Shown: positions 41,965-51,689 of the stretch, piece after piece
How the letters are laid out: the number at the start of each line of letters is the position of its first letter
Numbering within the stretch: position 1 is the first letter of the stretch
Assembly: GCF_030238365.1 (NCBI RefSeq)
Contig: NZ_JASSOT010000079.1
Coordinates: forward strand, 1-64,000
From: Lelliottia wanjuensis
Lineage (GTDB): Bacteria > Pseudomonadota > Gammaproteobacteria > Enterobacterales > Enterobacteriaceae
Length of the DNA stretch: 64,000 bases
Direction of reading: 5' to 3'
Notes under the pieces: generated by a model
What the model saw: only the letters and a program-made list of their open reading frames with translations
Database searches by the model: none
Told to the model about the DNA's origin: nothing
Position numbers and translations under genes: made by a program

Positions 41965-43359
41965 TTACTGTTCTGCCATGAATTTATGTTCAAGCTGCGC
42001 CAACAGGGAGGGTTCCCAGTCCGCAAGCATCATTCGTGAGCCCGTAGTGAAAAGCATCCGGTACTGTTGCTGAGCCAGTTTTTCCATTCCGGCCTCTTCC
42101 ATAAGCTGTGCGCCAGAATACTGGCGGTAGAAACGCTCGCGGGGCGTGCCTTCAGGCAACGAATCCAGATAGCGCAGCGCCGCTTCCAGCCCCTGCCCGG
42201 CAAAGCATGCCTGGGCCGCCTGCAACTCTTCGCCGCTCTGCGCAACACCACTAACAGGCGTGGAGGCCAGCCACTGTTTTGTCTGGTCGCTGATAAACGG
42301 CGTTCGGTCGTTGAAAAGCAGGCTGGAAAGCAGAGGCAGACGCGCGTGAAAGCGGATGACTTCATCGCGAATAGCCTCTGCCACAGCGCTATAGCCCAGA
42401 TGCCGCGCGATCTGCGCTGAAAGGTAATGACCGTCGATCCAGTACGGTGCGAGCAACAGGCTGTTTTCGACCTGCTCCCAGAGCGCCAGGTCTGCGCTGG
42501 TAAGCCGGGTCTGATATTCGGCCACCCTGTCCGCCGACACGGCGGCCAGCGGAGTACGTCCGTCACTTTCGGCCTGCGGCGTAGCGGTGATGGTCTGCCA
42601 GAGGGCATGACGACGCAGACAAAAACCCAGAGGGGAATCGGGTTCGCGCTCGCAGAGGATCGCGGCGACATTCAGCTGTGAATCGCGCCAGGCAATATCA
42701 TCATGGCTATCGACGATCACCTTCGGAGCCAGAGTGATGGCAGAGTTTTTTACTGCAGGGAGGGGTTGCGCGATGTCGTGCGAAGGGACGACGTTCGCCG
42801 AAGGTGTCGACGCCGCGTCACGGAATTCCCGCTGATATAACGCAAACAGGTCGTCGGTGGCTTGCGCCAGTTCCGGGAGGTTGTGCGCCTGCCAGCACTG
42901 GGCCAGTTTTGCCAGTTCCCCCAGTAAGGCCTCGCGCTGCGCAGTATCCGCGCTCTGCGCAAACCCGGCGATCCCCGCTTCAAAACGTTTAATGACCTGC
43001 CCGGCAAAGCGCTTTTTATGCGCCACATTCTGCGGAGCGGCCACCGCCCAGTAATGTTCTACATAGAGCGACAGCAGACGCAGCGCCAGCTGCGGGTCAC
43101 CCGCATGCTGCAAAGTCCTGAGCAGATGCGCCAGCAGGCGAAAATCTTTACTCTCGGATGCCAGAAGGATCAGCCCGCGGCGCTGAATTTCCGCGATATC
43201 CAGCTGGCCGTGGGCCAGCGAGCCCAGTTTGACGATTTCACCGTCGATATACTCCCAGTCCGGGCTGTCGTCTTTCAGGGATGAAACGCTTTTTTCTTCC
43301 GGCAGTGTTTCCAGCAGATGCGAAATCCAGGTATCCGGGTTACGTAAATCCAGAGACAT
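41965..43359 (-). CDS. tssA: T6SS protein TssA (VasJ type)
   Basis: 464 residues from MSLDLRNP; the ATG overlaps the stop of the preceding vasI-like gene (ATGA), which fixes the start. N-terminal ImpA_N-like region and a VasJ-type C-terminal domain with YSGAQLMEEAGMEKLAQQQY. TssA coordinates baseplate and tail polymerisation. Its position between vasI and tssM equals VCA0119. The second ImpA_N protein (VasL) follows tssM. Confidence 0.88.
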   Translation of the reverse strand: MSLDLRNPDTWISHLLETLPEEKSVSSLKDDSPDWEYIDGEIVKLGSLAHGQLDIAEIQRRGLILLASESKDFRLLAHLLRTLQHAGDPQLALRLLSLYVEHYWAVAAPQNVAHKKRFAGQVIKRFEAGIAGFAQSADTAQREALLGELAKLAQCWQAHNLPELAQATDDLFALYQREFRDAASTPSANVVPSHDIAQPLPAVKNSAITLAPKVIVDSHDDIAWRDSQLNVAAILCEREPDSPLGFCLRRHALWQTITATPQAESDGRTPLAAVSADRVAEYQTRLTSADLALWEQVENSLLLAPYWIDGHYLSAQIARHLGYSAVAEAIRDEVIRFHARLPLLSSLLFNDRTPFISDQTKQWLASTPVSGVAQSGEELQAAQACFAGQGLEAALRYLDSLPEGTPRERFYRQYSGAQLMEEAGMEKLAQQQYRMLFTTGSRMMLADWEPSLLAQLEHKFMAEQ

Positions 43360-44048
43360 CAAAAATCCCCCGCCCAATGGCAGGCATCACGGAGCGGATC
43401 GATGGCCCGTGCCAGCCCGTTAATATCAAAGGTCAGCTTTCCGGCGACGCTGTCTGATCCGGTATCTACCGTTAGCGTTTTGGCCCCGAACAGTTGCTTA
43501 ATTTCGCCAATACCCGATAGGCCACGGCTGGATTCCAGCAGCACACCGTTCTCGCGGACAAACCAGCGACTGTTGAAGGTTCTGTCATCCGCATTCAGCG
43601 TGACAGCGATATCATGAGCGTCCAGCGGATGCGTCAGCGCCACCTGCATCCGGGTGATGTTGTCCATACAACTGAACATCAGCACCGGGCGCGGCGGGAC
43701 ACTGCCAATAGCCGGCGTGGTGATCACGACAGTCGGATGATCGCCAGGCGTCTGCACCACCATCAGGGCTGTGGTATTCCCCTCACGGCGCTTTTCCTGT
43801 TCCATGGCCAGAGTCCAGGCTTCGCCCTGATAGCGAGCTTTAACCAGCGCTCCATCAAAACTTCCTGATGATGCTGGCGCCAGAAGTTGGTCGTAGCAGT
43901 CGAGACGCTCCAGCGCGGCAGATTTCAGGCGGCAGGATTGCATCGCCTGCAGGGTATCGGAAGCCGGGGGAGTGTCTGCGAGTGCAACACCCGCAGATAA
44001 ACCGGACATCAGCAGACCGGTATGCCAGAAAAAACGCATCCTGCTCAT
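43359..44048 (-). CDS. vasI: T6SS-associated periplasmic protein VasI (TagO-like)
   Basis: 229 residues with a signal peptide (cleavage near ALA at residues 22-24). Contains the paired cysteines MQSCRLKSAALERLDCYDQL of the VasI/TagO family and a C-terminal beta domain with SRWFVRENGVLLESSRG. Same place as VCA0118. Periplasmic accessory protein; exact role not established. Overlaps the clpV stop by four bases at its start. Confidence 0.88.
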   Translation of the reverse strand: MSRMRFFWHTGLLMSGLSAGVALADTPPASDTLQAMQSCRLKSAALERLDCYDQLLAPASSGSFDGALVKARYQGEAWTLAMEQEKRREGNTTALMVVQTPGDHPTVVITTPAIGSVPPRPVLMFSCMDNITRMQVALTHPLDAHDIAVTLNADDRTFNSRWFVRENGVLLESSRGLSGIGEIKQLFGAKTLTVDTGSDSVAGKLTFDINGLARAIDPLRDACHWAGDF

Positions 44049-46669
44049 GAAACGGCACCGTCTTTTTGTTCGGCTGCATCTTCCACACAGGTCGTAAACG
44101 TGCCCTCTGCGGCGGACAAGCGAATTCGGGCCACCTCTGTGTTTGACGCCATTTTCTGCAACAGCAGCAGCGAGAGCGGCGGCAGCATCTCACCGTCAAT
44201 GACCGATTCCAGCATCCTGGCCCCATTCTCGGCGCGGGTGACGCGTCGCATAATTTCATCGGTGACGTCAGGTTCAATCATGACCTCAGCACCGAAGCGG
44301 CTGCGCAGCACAGCATCAAGTCGCGCCAGTTTCCCGGAGATGATGGTGGCAAGGGTCTCATGTGACAGCGGCAGATACGGCACCACTTCCATGCGCGCCA
44401 GCAGCGCTGGTTTAAAGAAATCCGCCAGGATCGGGTAGAGCGTTTCCTGCATCAATGCCGGATTATCTGCGTGTTCGACAATGACCTGATAGCCCAGATT
44501 GGAGGTGAGGAAGAAGACAATATTTTTGCAGTCAATCAGCCGCCCCTCGCCGTCCGCCATCTCTCCCTTGTCAAAGGCCTGGTAGAACAGATTCAGCACG
44601 TCAGGATGCGCTTTTTCCACTTCATCAAGCAGCACAACCGAGTAAGGTTTCTGACGGATAGCCTCGGTTAAAACGCCGCCTTCACCGTAGCCGACATAGC
44701 CCGGAGGTGAGCCAATCAGCCTTGATACGGTGTGTTTTTCCTGGAACTCGGACATATTGATGGTGGTGAGATACTGACGCCCCCCGTAGAGCAACTCCGT
44801 CAGCTGCAGTACGGTTTCGGTTTTGCCGACGCCGCTCGGGCCTGCCAGCAGGAAAGCTCCCTGCGGTCTGCCTGGTCGGCGCAAATCAGCGCGAGCGGTG
44901 AGCAGGTGCTTATGCAGACTGGCAATCGCCAGCTCCTGGCCTTTGATGGTCTCACCCAGCCACAGGGGCAAATCGGTAATCACTGACAGTTCATTCTGCG
45001 ACAGGCGATTGAGCGGCACGCCGGTCCACTCGGCGATCACCGCCGCAATCTGATTTTTATCGACATGCGGAGAAACCAACAGCTGATCTTGGTGCAGAGC
45101 ATCCAGATCCACCGTCAATTGCTTCAGGCGCTCTGCGGGAGAATCGGTTTCTTGCCCTTCACTCAGCAACTGCTGGCGCAGCGCGATAATCTCCTGCACT
45201 AACGCCTGCTGCTGGTACCAGGCCTCTTCCAGCGTCCGCAGCTCCTGTTGAACCGTGTCGTAATGAGCGTGAATCTCATCCAGTCGCGCCGTATCCATGC
45301 GCAACCCGATGCGTATCTCGCGCTCAAGCTGGCGGATTTCCGCATCACACTGATGACATTGGGTCGTCAGCGCTGAAATCTTTTTCGGGGGTGAGGAGAG
45401 ATTAATCGCTACCCGCGCGCAGGCGGTATCCAGCACGTCGATAGCTTTATCCGGCAACTGACGCCCGGAGAGATAACGCTCGCTCAGGGCTGCTGCTGCC
45501 TGTAATGCTTCATCGTCAATCAGCACACCGTGCGACTGCTCATACACAGCAGACAGACCGCGCAGAATAATGGTGGCTTCCGCCGCGTCGGGTTCGCTGA
45601 CCTTCACCAGCTGGAACCGGCGCGACAGTGCGGCGTCTTTCTCAAAGTACTTTTTGTACTCGCTCCAGGTGGTCGCGGCGATGGTTTTGAGCTCACCTCG
45701 GGCCAGCGCTGGCTTGAGAAGGTTCGAAATATCGAGTCCACCCTGCTGATTGCCAGCACCTATCAGCGTGTGGGCTTCGTCGATAAACAGAATGATCGGC
45801 ACGGGCGATGAAATGACTTCCGCCATCACCCCTTTAAACCGTTTTTCAAACTCACCCTTGACCGAGGCTCCGGCCTGCAATGCACCTAAATCCAGGGTCA
45901 TGATGTGGGTGTTTTTCAGCTTGTCCGGAACCCGATCGGCCACGATTCGCAGCGCCAGCCCTTCGATTAATGCGCTTTTGCCGACCCCCGCCTCCCCCAC
46001 GACCACCGGATTGTTTTTGCGGCGGCGGCAGAGAATGTCGATCATCAGATCGATTTCGCGATCGCGGCATAGCACCGGGTCAAGACGTCCCTGCCGGGCA
46101 TCTTCAGTCATGTTTTTTGCATAGCGAGCCAGCAGGCTGTCGCCATAGTCAGCCGCGGCTGGGACACTTTTTCCCTCTGCATCATGCATGACGGTTTCTG
46201 CCGACTCCCGCGTCCACTGCGCAAAATCCTGCTGCAGGCGGTCGCGGTTAATCCCGGTCAGAAGACGCGCGGCGGCGGGCGGCAGGTAACGCAGCGGTGA
46301 ATGCAGCAGGGCCAGCAACATCACACCGCCGCGCAGCTCCGTCATCTGCATTTCCGTTGAGGCCAGCAGCCACGCCTCTTTCAGCCACTCCGCCAGCATG
46401 GGGGAGAACGCCGGATAACTATCAGCAGAGCGCGACGTGGCATAGTTTTCTACCGTCAGTGCCTGGCGCAGTTTGCCCATATCAAGGTCGGCCTGATCTG
46501 CAATGACCCGCAGATCGCTGCGTACCGAAGCCAGCATATGCAGGAGCACATGCGCCACGGTGATTTCCGCTGCCTGTTGAGCCATACACTCCGCAGCAGC
46601 GGCTTCCAGCGCCTGCCGGGAAAACAGGTTCAGCCGCTTGACCAGCACGGGAAGATCAATCTGGATCAT
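44045..46669 (-). CDS. tssH: T6SS ATPase TssH (ClpV)
   Basis: 874 residues. ClpB/ClpV layout: N-terminal double Clp-N repeat, AAA1 with Walker A GEAGVGKS and Walker B ILFIDEAHTL, a coiled-coil middle segment, and AAA2 with GPSGVGKTET and VVLLDEVEKAHPD. It disassembles contracted sheath for reuse. In V. cholerae the next gene is vasH; here vasI follows directly with a 4-base overlap. Confidence 0.96.
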   Translation of the reverse strand: MIQIDLPVLVKRLNLFSRQALEAAAAECMAQQAAEITVAHVLLHMLASVRSDLRVIADQADLDMGKLRQALTVENYATSRSADSYPAFSPMLAEWLKEAWLLASTEMQMTELRGGVMLLALLHSPLRYLPPAAARLLTGINRDRLQQDFAQWTRESAETVMHDAEGKSVPAAADYGDSLLARYAKNMTEDARQGRLDPVLCRDREIDLMIDILCRRRKNNPVVVGEAGVGKSALIEGLALRIVADRVPDKLKNTHIMTLDLGALQAGASVKGEFEKRFKGVMAEVISSPVPIILFIDEAHTLIGAGNQQGGLDISNLLKPALARGELKTIAATTWSEYKKYFEKDAALSRRFQLVKVSEPDAAEATIILRGLSAVYEQSHGVLIDDEALQAAAALSERYLSGRQLPDKAIDVLDTACARVAINLSSPPKKISALTTQCHQCDAEIRQLEREIRIGLRMDTARLDEIHAHYDTVQQELRTLEEAWYQQQALVQEIIALRQQLLSEGQETDSPAERLKQLTVDLDALHQDQLLVSPHVDKNQIAAVIAEWTGVPLNRLSQNELSVITDLPLWLGETIKGQELAIASLHKHLLTARADLRRPGRPQGAFLLAGPSGVGKTETVLQLTELLYGGRQYLTTINMSEFQEKHTVSRLIGSPPGYVGYGEGGVLTEAIRQKPYSVVLLDEVEKAHPDVLNLFYQAFDKGEMADGEGRLIDCKNIVFFLTSNLGYQVIVEHADNPALMQETLYPILADFFKPALLARMEVVPYLPLSHETLATIISGKLARLDAVLRSRFGAEVMIEPDVTDEIMRRVTRAENGARMLESVIDGEMLPPLSLLLLQKMASNTEVARIRLSAAEGTFTTCVEDAAEQKDGAVS

Positions 46670-46677
46670 AAACGTCC

Positions 46678-47472
46678 TTATCGCAGTAATTTATTCAACT
46701 GATGCAGAATGTCCTGCGTCTGGCTGTCCAGGCGCAGCAGATAAAAGAGATAAAACAGCGCTAACACGATCGCGCCGCCGAAAAAGACATGCTTGATGGT
46801 CAGGCGCTTTATTAAGTGATAGCGCCCGCCTTTCGTTTTTTTGTCCTGATGCAGCAGTGGAAAAGGCGCATCACCGCGCAACGGGTGCAGTACGTGGTAC
46901 AGACGACGGTAGATCTGCTCAAATTCGTTCTGATTCGGGGCCGAAACCTTGTAGCGCCCGCGAAAGCCGAGGGAGAAACAGAGGTACAAAAATTCGAGTA
47001 AATCCTGGTAGCGTTTTGGCTCACGCATCAGGCGTTCGAGAAGAATGAAAACCTTCTCACCGCCCCAGGCTTCATTGTGGAAATGGACCAGTAAAGACTG
47101 TTTGATCCACTCGTTTTTGTTCGACCATCCGTTGCCGAGCGCCGCCTCATCAATAAAAGTACAGAGGACATAGCGGAACGAGACAATCACGCCAGGCTCG
47201 TAGCCCTGCTCCTGAAGCAGTTGCTCCACGGCCTGCACATCCGTAACCACTCTGGAAAACAGGTGTTCAGGCATCGACTGGCTGTTCATTCCCGCCACGC
47301 GCATGACCATGCCTAACAGCGGCGTTGCGGCATCGATCATCGGATTCAGACTGCCGCCACGCAGAGCAAGCTTGTACTCGCGGCGGGAGGTTTCTCCCTC
47401 GGTTTCATATGAGAAATTATCCGACGCATTCATCGACGTCTGGTTGGGATAAAAAACCGACTGGTCGCTCAT
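46678..47472 (-). CDS. tssL: T6SS membrane protein TssL (DotU/VasF)
   Basis: 264 residues, without an added OmpA-like peptidoglycan-binding domain. The cytoplasmic domain carries RYVLCTFIDEAALGNGWSNK, SLLVHFHNEAWGGEKVF and LCFSLGFRGRY, and a C-terminal membrane helix lies near 231-249. Partner of TssM in the membrane complex. Starts four bases after the tssK stop. Confidence 0.95.
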   Translation of the reverse strand: MSDQSVFYPNQTSMNASDNFSYETEGETSRREYKLALRGGSLNPMIDAATPLLGMVMRVAGMNSQSMPEHLFSRVVTDVQAVEQLLQEQGYEPGVIVSFRYVLCTFIDEAALGNGWSNKNEWIKQSLLVHFHNEAWGGEKVFILLERLMREPKRYQDLLEFLYLCFSLGFRGRYKVSAPNQNEFEQIYRRLYHVLHPLRGDAPFPLLHQDKKTKGGRYHLIKRLTIKHVFFGGAIVLALFYLFYLLRLDSQTQDILHQLNKLLR

Positions 47473-47475
47473 GCT

Positions 47476-48819
47476 TTATCCCCTTATCGCCCAAAGCTGC
47501 AGATCCAGCTCCGGGAAGGTGCCGGAGATATGCAGCGCCATCGCCCCGGCTTTCACCACGTCCTGCCAGGCTCCAGCCCCTTTATCCAGATCGAAATAGA
47601 CGTAGCCGTCATGGTAAGGAAGCTGACGCGGTGCGGCGGTACGTGGGGTGAGAGGTACGCCAGGAACCTGGACGCTAACCACGTTGCGGATCTTGTCCGT
47701 TGCGGCAATTTTCGACTGCTGAGTGAACTGGAGAATAATTTGGTTCTGCGGCATCCGCGCCCGGACGGCCAGCACAAAGGAGCCGGATTGCAGCAGCGTA
47801 GGATCGTTGACCGTGGCGATATACACGCCATCCGAAAAGATCAGCGGCAGGTTCTGTGCCCGCGGCATCAGCACCGTATTGAGCGCCCGGCGCAGTTCGG
47901 GAATCACCGTTTTAAAGGACTGGGTGAGGTCGCGATGGTTGTAAACCTCAACAGGACAGGGCAGACGACTGTTTTCGGTAAACGTCATCAGTTCACCCAG
48001 CAGACGGACCAAGTCCAGATAAAAGGATTCCGGGTGCAAGGTATGCAGGTGAGTGCGATGAGTGAAATGCATCTGACTGCGGTTCAGCATCTGCAGCATC
48101 ATAAATTCCGCCACGTCGGCAATACCGCTCTGCTCCGGCGAGCCAATGCGTTTTGCCAGTTCGCTGGCACGATTACTGATGAGCCCCTGAACGTCGCCTG
48201 CAAACCCGTTAAGCACCGGGCTGACCCGGATGGCCTGACAGGTGGGGATAAAATGTTCGTCCAGCACCAGCGCGCCATTTGGCAGCTGGCTGCGAATGCG
48301 GCACAGGGGAAGCGTGACCATCGCACTCAGATCGTCCGCGCCGCTGACAATTTTGGGTGCCAGTTGGCCCAAAACGAGCTGCTGAACATCGCCCTCATCG
48401 GAGTGCAAATCACGAATATCACTGCGTGTCAGGCGGTAACGCTCTGTCCCCTGCCCGGCGCTGCGACGGCCTTCAATTTCGCAGGTGATATCGCTGATAA
48501 CCGGCAGCGCGAGATAAATGTCATGGCTGCCAGGCTTTGCCAGATCGACAGGCTGGTACGGAACGGGAAGCTGATCTTGCTCCGGGATGCTGAACACGGT
48601 GCCATCAGGCATACAGCCCGACGCGTGATCGAGCATCAGTTTCCCCTGGGCCAGCAGTTCGGTATTGACTGACAGCGTGGTAAATCCCCAGACAAAATCC
48701 CCCTGCGCGTTGATACGTTGGTTCAGCAAATATTCCTGGTTGCGCTGCTGTTGCTGGAAGTGCTGCGGCAGAGCGAATAGCCCCTCTTGCCAGATCACCT
48801 TGCTTTTCATCGTCGCCAT
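47476..48819 (-). CDS. tssK: T6SS baseplate protein TssK (VasE), locus 2
   Basis: 447 residues. N-terminus MKSKVIWQEGLFALPQHFQQ (from the fourth codon) and the body motifs are typical of TssK, the trimeric baseplate adaptor that recruits the membrane complex. Full-length, unlike the copy cut at the left edge. Stands between tssJ and tssL as in V. cholerae. A 380-aa open frame on the opposite strand here is only a shadow. Confidence 0.95.
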   Translation of the reverse strand: MATMKSKVIWQEGLFALPQHFQQQQRNQEYLLNQRINAQGDFVWGFTTLSVNTELLAQGKLMLDHASGCMPDGTVFSIPEQDQLPVPYQPVDLAKPGSHDIYLALPVISDITCEIEGRRSAGQGTERYRLTRSDIRDLHSDEGDVQQLVLGQLAPKIVSGADDLSAMVTLPLCRIRSQLPNGALVLDEHFIPTCQAIRVSPVLNGFAGDVQGLISNRASELAKRIGSPEQSGIADVAEFMMLQMLNRSQMHFTHRTHLHTLHPESFYLDLVRLLGELMTFTENSRLPCPVEVYNHRDLTQSFKTVIPELRRALNTVLMPRAQNLPLIFSDGVYIATVNDPTLLQSGSFVLAVRARMPQNQIILQFTQQSKIAATDKIRNVVSVQVPGVPLTPRTAAPRQLPYHDGYVYFDLDKGAGAWQDVVKAGAMALHISGTFPELDLQLWAIRG

Positions 48820-48821
48820 CG

Positions 48822-49346
48822 TCAGTCGTCCTCTTTTTTCATTTCAATGCTGCTTTGTCGTACATGCACCAGCACACGGTAGCTGTGGCCCGTTCCTTCC
48901 ACCGGTTCGATCTGTTTCCACTGGGTGGACTGGTCGTCAGAGAAGTACGCCACGATGCCTATAAACTGCGTTTTTTCGTCCAGTTTTACCGGCGGCAAGG
49001 TTTTGATAGTGTCCGGCAGCAGGCTGAAATCCTGGTGATCGATATAGTTTTTCCCCAGCACATCCGGCAACGGCGTGCTGGCGATCTGGTCATAATCGGC
49101 GGCCTGTAATTTGGAGTCGTCGCTCATATAAACCATCTGCACATCAACGGGAGCGGCTTCGCCATCCGCATTGGTGTTGGTGTCCGGCTCCGTCAACAAG
49201 GTGACGGTCACTTCAGACGGTTGTTCAGCCTGTTTCCCGACCTGAATATCTGGGTTACTGATCACCTGGCCGAGTTTCTTCGCCGTTTCGCAGCCGGTTA
49301 ATAGCGCGCTCATCAGAACGCAGGCCAGAAACGCCCTTATATTCAT
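48822..49346 (-). CDS. tssJ: T6SS outer membrane lipoprotein TssJ (VasD)
   Basis: 174 residues with lipobox LLTGC (C19). The transthyretin-like fold of TssJ is suggested by the alternating strands (VTVTLLTEPDTN; VDVQMVYMSDDSKL; HSYRVLVHVRQSSIEM). Anchors the membrane complex to the outer membrane by binding TssM. Start overlaps the stop of the FHA gene by four bases. Confidence 0.93.
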   Translation of the reverse strand: MNIRAFLACVLMSALLTGCETAKKLGQVISNPDIQVGKQAEQPSEVTVTLLTEPDTNTNADGEAAPVDVQMVYMSDDSKLQAADYDQIASTPLPDVLGKNYIDHQDFSLLPDTIKTLPPVKLDEKTQFIGIVAYFSDDQSTQWKQIEPVEGTGHSYRVLVHVRQSSIEMKKEDD

Positions 49347-50641
49347 GCTTCCGACTCCCGTTTCTTCTCTCGCAGCACCCGGTCATAAACCTGGGCATAG
49401 ACTTCGTTAAACAGCATTTCAAAGCCCTGCTGACGGCTCGACGCCAGTTCGTCGTAATAGTGGCTGTACATCTGCCATGCCCCGGCATCATCCAGCGGCT
49501 GGCGCAGCTCGTGGCTGCGGCGGTACTGCACAAAACGGCGCATCAGGCTCTGGGGCGAGAAAGCATCCAGCAGAACGCGAAGCGACTCGACAATCGCTGC
49601 CCGGTTGGCTTCTTCGTGGTGGCGGATATTGCGCAGGCTCTCTTTGACTGCCGCAGGCGCGGCAAGGTGGACTGGACTTTTACCTTCGGCGAACATCACA
49701 TTCAGCGCAGTGGCGTAGTCCATATTCAGACGCAGCGGGTTATCTTCCAGAGGACGTAAATGCTTGTCTGACAGGCTGTTACGCTGATGCTGCAGATCAA
49801 GCAGACCTTTTATCGCCGCCTGCAGCGTCCGCCCGCTCTCCTCCAGAAAATCATCGGCTTCCTGAGAATTGCGTACCACAAGCGAACTTCCCAAACCGCG
49901 CAGCAAGGGGGTGACGGCAAGATGGCGATGCGCCATTTCTGCCGGAGAAACCTCTTCGCTACGGCTGTCATGAGGGTCGGCATACATTGGCGGCAGATCC
50001 ATATACTGATTATCGATTCCACTATTGCTGGCAGGAGAAGATTGCGGGGTGGCGGGGGCGCCAGAGAGCAGGCCACCCGCCGTCGTCAGGCTTTCGGTTT
50101 GTAATGCCTGGAGCGGATCGGTGGAAAAACCATTAACCACAGTATCCGCGAGCTGGTGTCTGTGAGGCATTCCTGGATAAGCAGGCTGCCCGTCGGTGGT
50201 CAACAGCGCATCCGCCAGACGATCGCGATTGGTGACGATGGTTTCAGGAGCGGCCATTTGCTCGCTGTAACTGACCAGTTTTCCCTCATGGATAAAGACC
50301 TTCAGCGCCAGCGCCCCTAGCCCAATCTCATCCCCCTGACGCAGGCGTACCAGTCCGGCGTCCACGGACACTGGGGCCAGGTTGATCATCAGCCCAGGCA
50401 TCAGGCTGCGCAGGCAAAAAGTGCCGTCATGCAAAACAATCTCGCATGCGCGACCGGCCACAGAACCAGCCCGATCCTGCACCGCCCAATGGCACGCCGC
50501 GGCATGGCCGATATCGCCGCCTGCCGCAGAAAACAGGCATTTTGCGGCGCGGCCACTTTCCAGTTCGTTGCCGTTCATCACCTGCAACGTCAGTGACAGC
50601 GCGGAAGACGGTATTTTTTCCTCAGTCATATGCGATTCCAT
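49343..50641 (-). CDS. fha: FHA-domain T6SS protein (TagH/VasC-like)
   Basis: 432 residues from the ATG at 50641 (CAGGGA upstream; 50629 is an alternative; the frame is open further into tssG but not protein-like). The N-terminal 100 residues form a degenerate forkhead-associated domain (ACEIVLHDGTFCLRSL, RLRQGDEIGLGALAL). The C-terminal region has the TagH/VasC pattern (LRLNMDYATALNVMFAEGKS, FEMLFNEVYAQVYDRVLREK). Same position as VCA0112. In other species Fha proteins link T6SS firing to phosphorylation, but no Ser/Thr kinase or phosphatase gene is seen in this cluster. Confidence 0.88.
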   Translation of the reverse strand: MESHMTEEKIPSSALSLTLQVMNGNELESGRAAKCLFSAAGGDIGHAAACHWAVQDRAGSVAGRACEIVLHDGTFCLRSLMPGLMINLAPVSVDAGLVRLRQGDEIGLGALALKVFIHEGKLVSYSEQMAAPETIVTNRDRLADALLTTDGQPAYPGMPHRHQLADTVVNGFSTDPLQALQTESLTTAGGLLSGAPATPQSSPASNSGIDNQYMDLPPMYADPHDSRSEEVSPAEMAHRHLAVTPLLRGLGSSLVVRNSQEADDFLEESGRTLQAAIKGLLDLQHQRNSLSDKHLRPLEDNPLRLNMDYATALNVMFAEGKSPVHLAAPAAVKESLRNIRHHEEANRAAIVESLRVLLDAFSPQSLMRRFVQYRRSHELRQPLDDAGAWQMYSHYYDELASSRQQGFEMLFNEVYAQVYDRVLREKKRESEA

Positions 50642-50645
50642 AAAA

Positions 50646-51689
50646 TTAATCCCTGATGTGGAGGGTGACGGATGGCGGCATTTTCGGTTCTCCGATAAAT
50701 GCCGTACGCCCGATACAGGATCGGGAAACGTCTCCCAGCCGCATTCCTTTCGCCTGCTCTGGAGCCAGATCCAACCGGAGATCCCAGGCAAACTGATCGC
50801 GAAGCAAGAAGGAAACGAACATGGTCAGCGCCTGGTGGTGCTCACCGTCCGGTAAGAATGAGAGATAACGCGCCATGGAAAGATTGCTGATCCGCAGCAA
50901 AAATTTCCCGCTACGATCGGGCACTCGGGCGCCGAGGGTAAAATTCACGCCCACCACTGAGCGCCCCGGCACATATCCGAAGGTTTTGTTTTTTGGGTTT
51001 CGTACGCCAAGCCGGTTCTGCTGAGCGGGGTCAATCGGCACTTTGCGCAATTGCCAGCTCTCAATGCTGACCTCAGGCAGATCGAAACAGTGGGAAACCA
51101 GATTGCACACCACATCGGGCGATCGCCCTGGCGTCGCAAGTATCCCGGCATAGGCCAGCATCTTGCTGTGGTTGATAGCGAGTCTGCCCCGCACACTGGC
51201 GTTCCCCAGTCCAACCAGGGCATACATCCGCTGCGAAAAAGCATCGGTACCGCCATTGCGAAAACAGATGTGATAGCGGTATTTACGCCAGGCATGGTAG
51301 GCAAACTGCGTCCAGCGGTGGCTAAACAGATCGAGGAACTCTTTCAGCCCCTCTTCATTCTGGGCAGATTCTTGCGCCATCCTGTCCAGGTAGTAACCGG
51401 GCAACGGCGACTGACTGCCGGAGAGCCCGAGAAATTGGGTGGTCAGAATAAACTGCCCCGCATCACTGCGCGCAAGCCCGCTCAGGTCGCTGCCAGGAAA
51501 GGCAATGCTGGCATCAGATTTGAACAGCACCACTTCCTGCTCAGGGTCAGTGCGTAAGGATGGCTCCCGATCGGCGCCGCCATAGCGGCGGTACAACGAG
51601 TCCATGAGCACAAAAAAATTTGTCCCGCGCACATCCGGGAGTGGTGTGTTTTCCCTTACATCAGGGCGTGCTGGCCGGTATGTTGCCAT
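50646..51689 (-). CDS. tssG: T6SS baseplate protein TssG (VasB)
   Basis: 347 residues. N-terminal NFFVLMDSLYRRYGG, then LPGYYLDRMAQESAQNE and FLDLFSHRW, all TssG hallmarks. TssG joins TssF, TssE and TssK in the wedge of the baseplate. Its start overlaps the 3' end of tssF by 34 bases, as often in T6SS operons. Confidence 0.94.
   Translation of the reverse strand: MATYRPARPDVRENTPLPDVRGTNFFVLMDSLYRRYGGADREPSLRTDPEQEVVLFKSDASIAFPGSDLSGLARSDAGQFILTTQFLGLSGSQSPLPGYYLDRMAQESAQNEEGLKEFLDLFSHRWTQFAYHAWRKYRYHICFRNGGTDAFSQRMYALVGLGNASVRGRLAINHSKMLAYAGILATPGRSPDVVCNLVSHCFDLPEVSIESWQLRKVPIDPAQQNRLGVRNPKNKTFGYVPGRSVVGVNFTLGARVPDRSGKFLLRISNLSMARYLSFLPDGEHHQALTMFVSFLLRDQFAWDLRLDLAPEQAKGMRLGDVSRSCIGRTAFIGEPKMPPSVTLHIRD

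Noticed and set aside
47530..48672. 380-aa open frame on the plus strand
   Set aside because: It lies fully antisense to tssK, whose protein sequence is clearly conserved; composition is that of a codon-bias shadow and no domain is seen.
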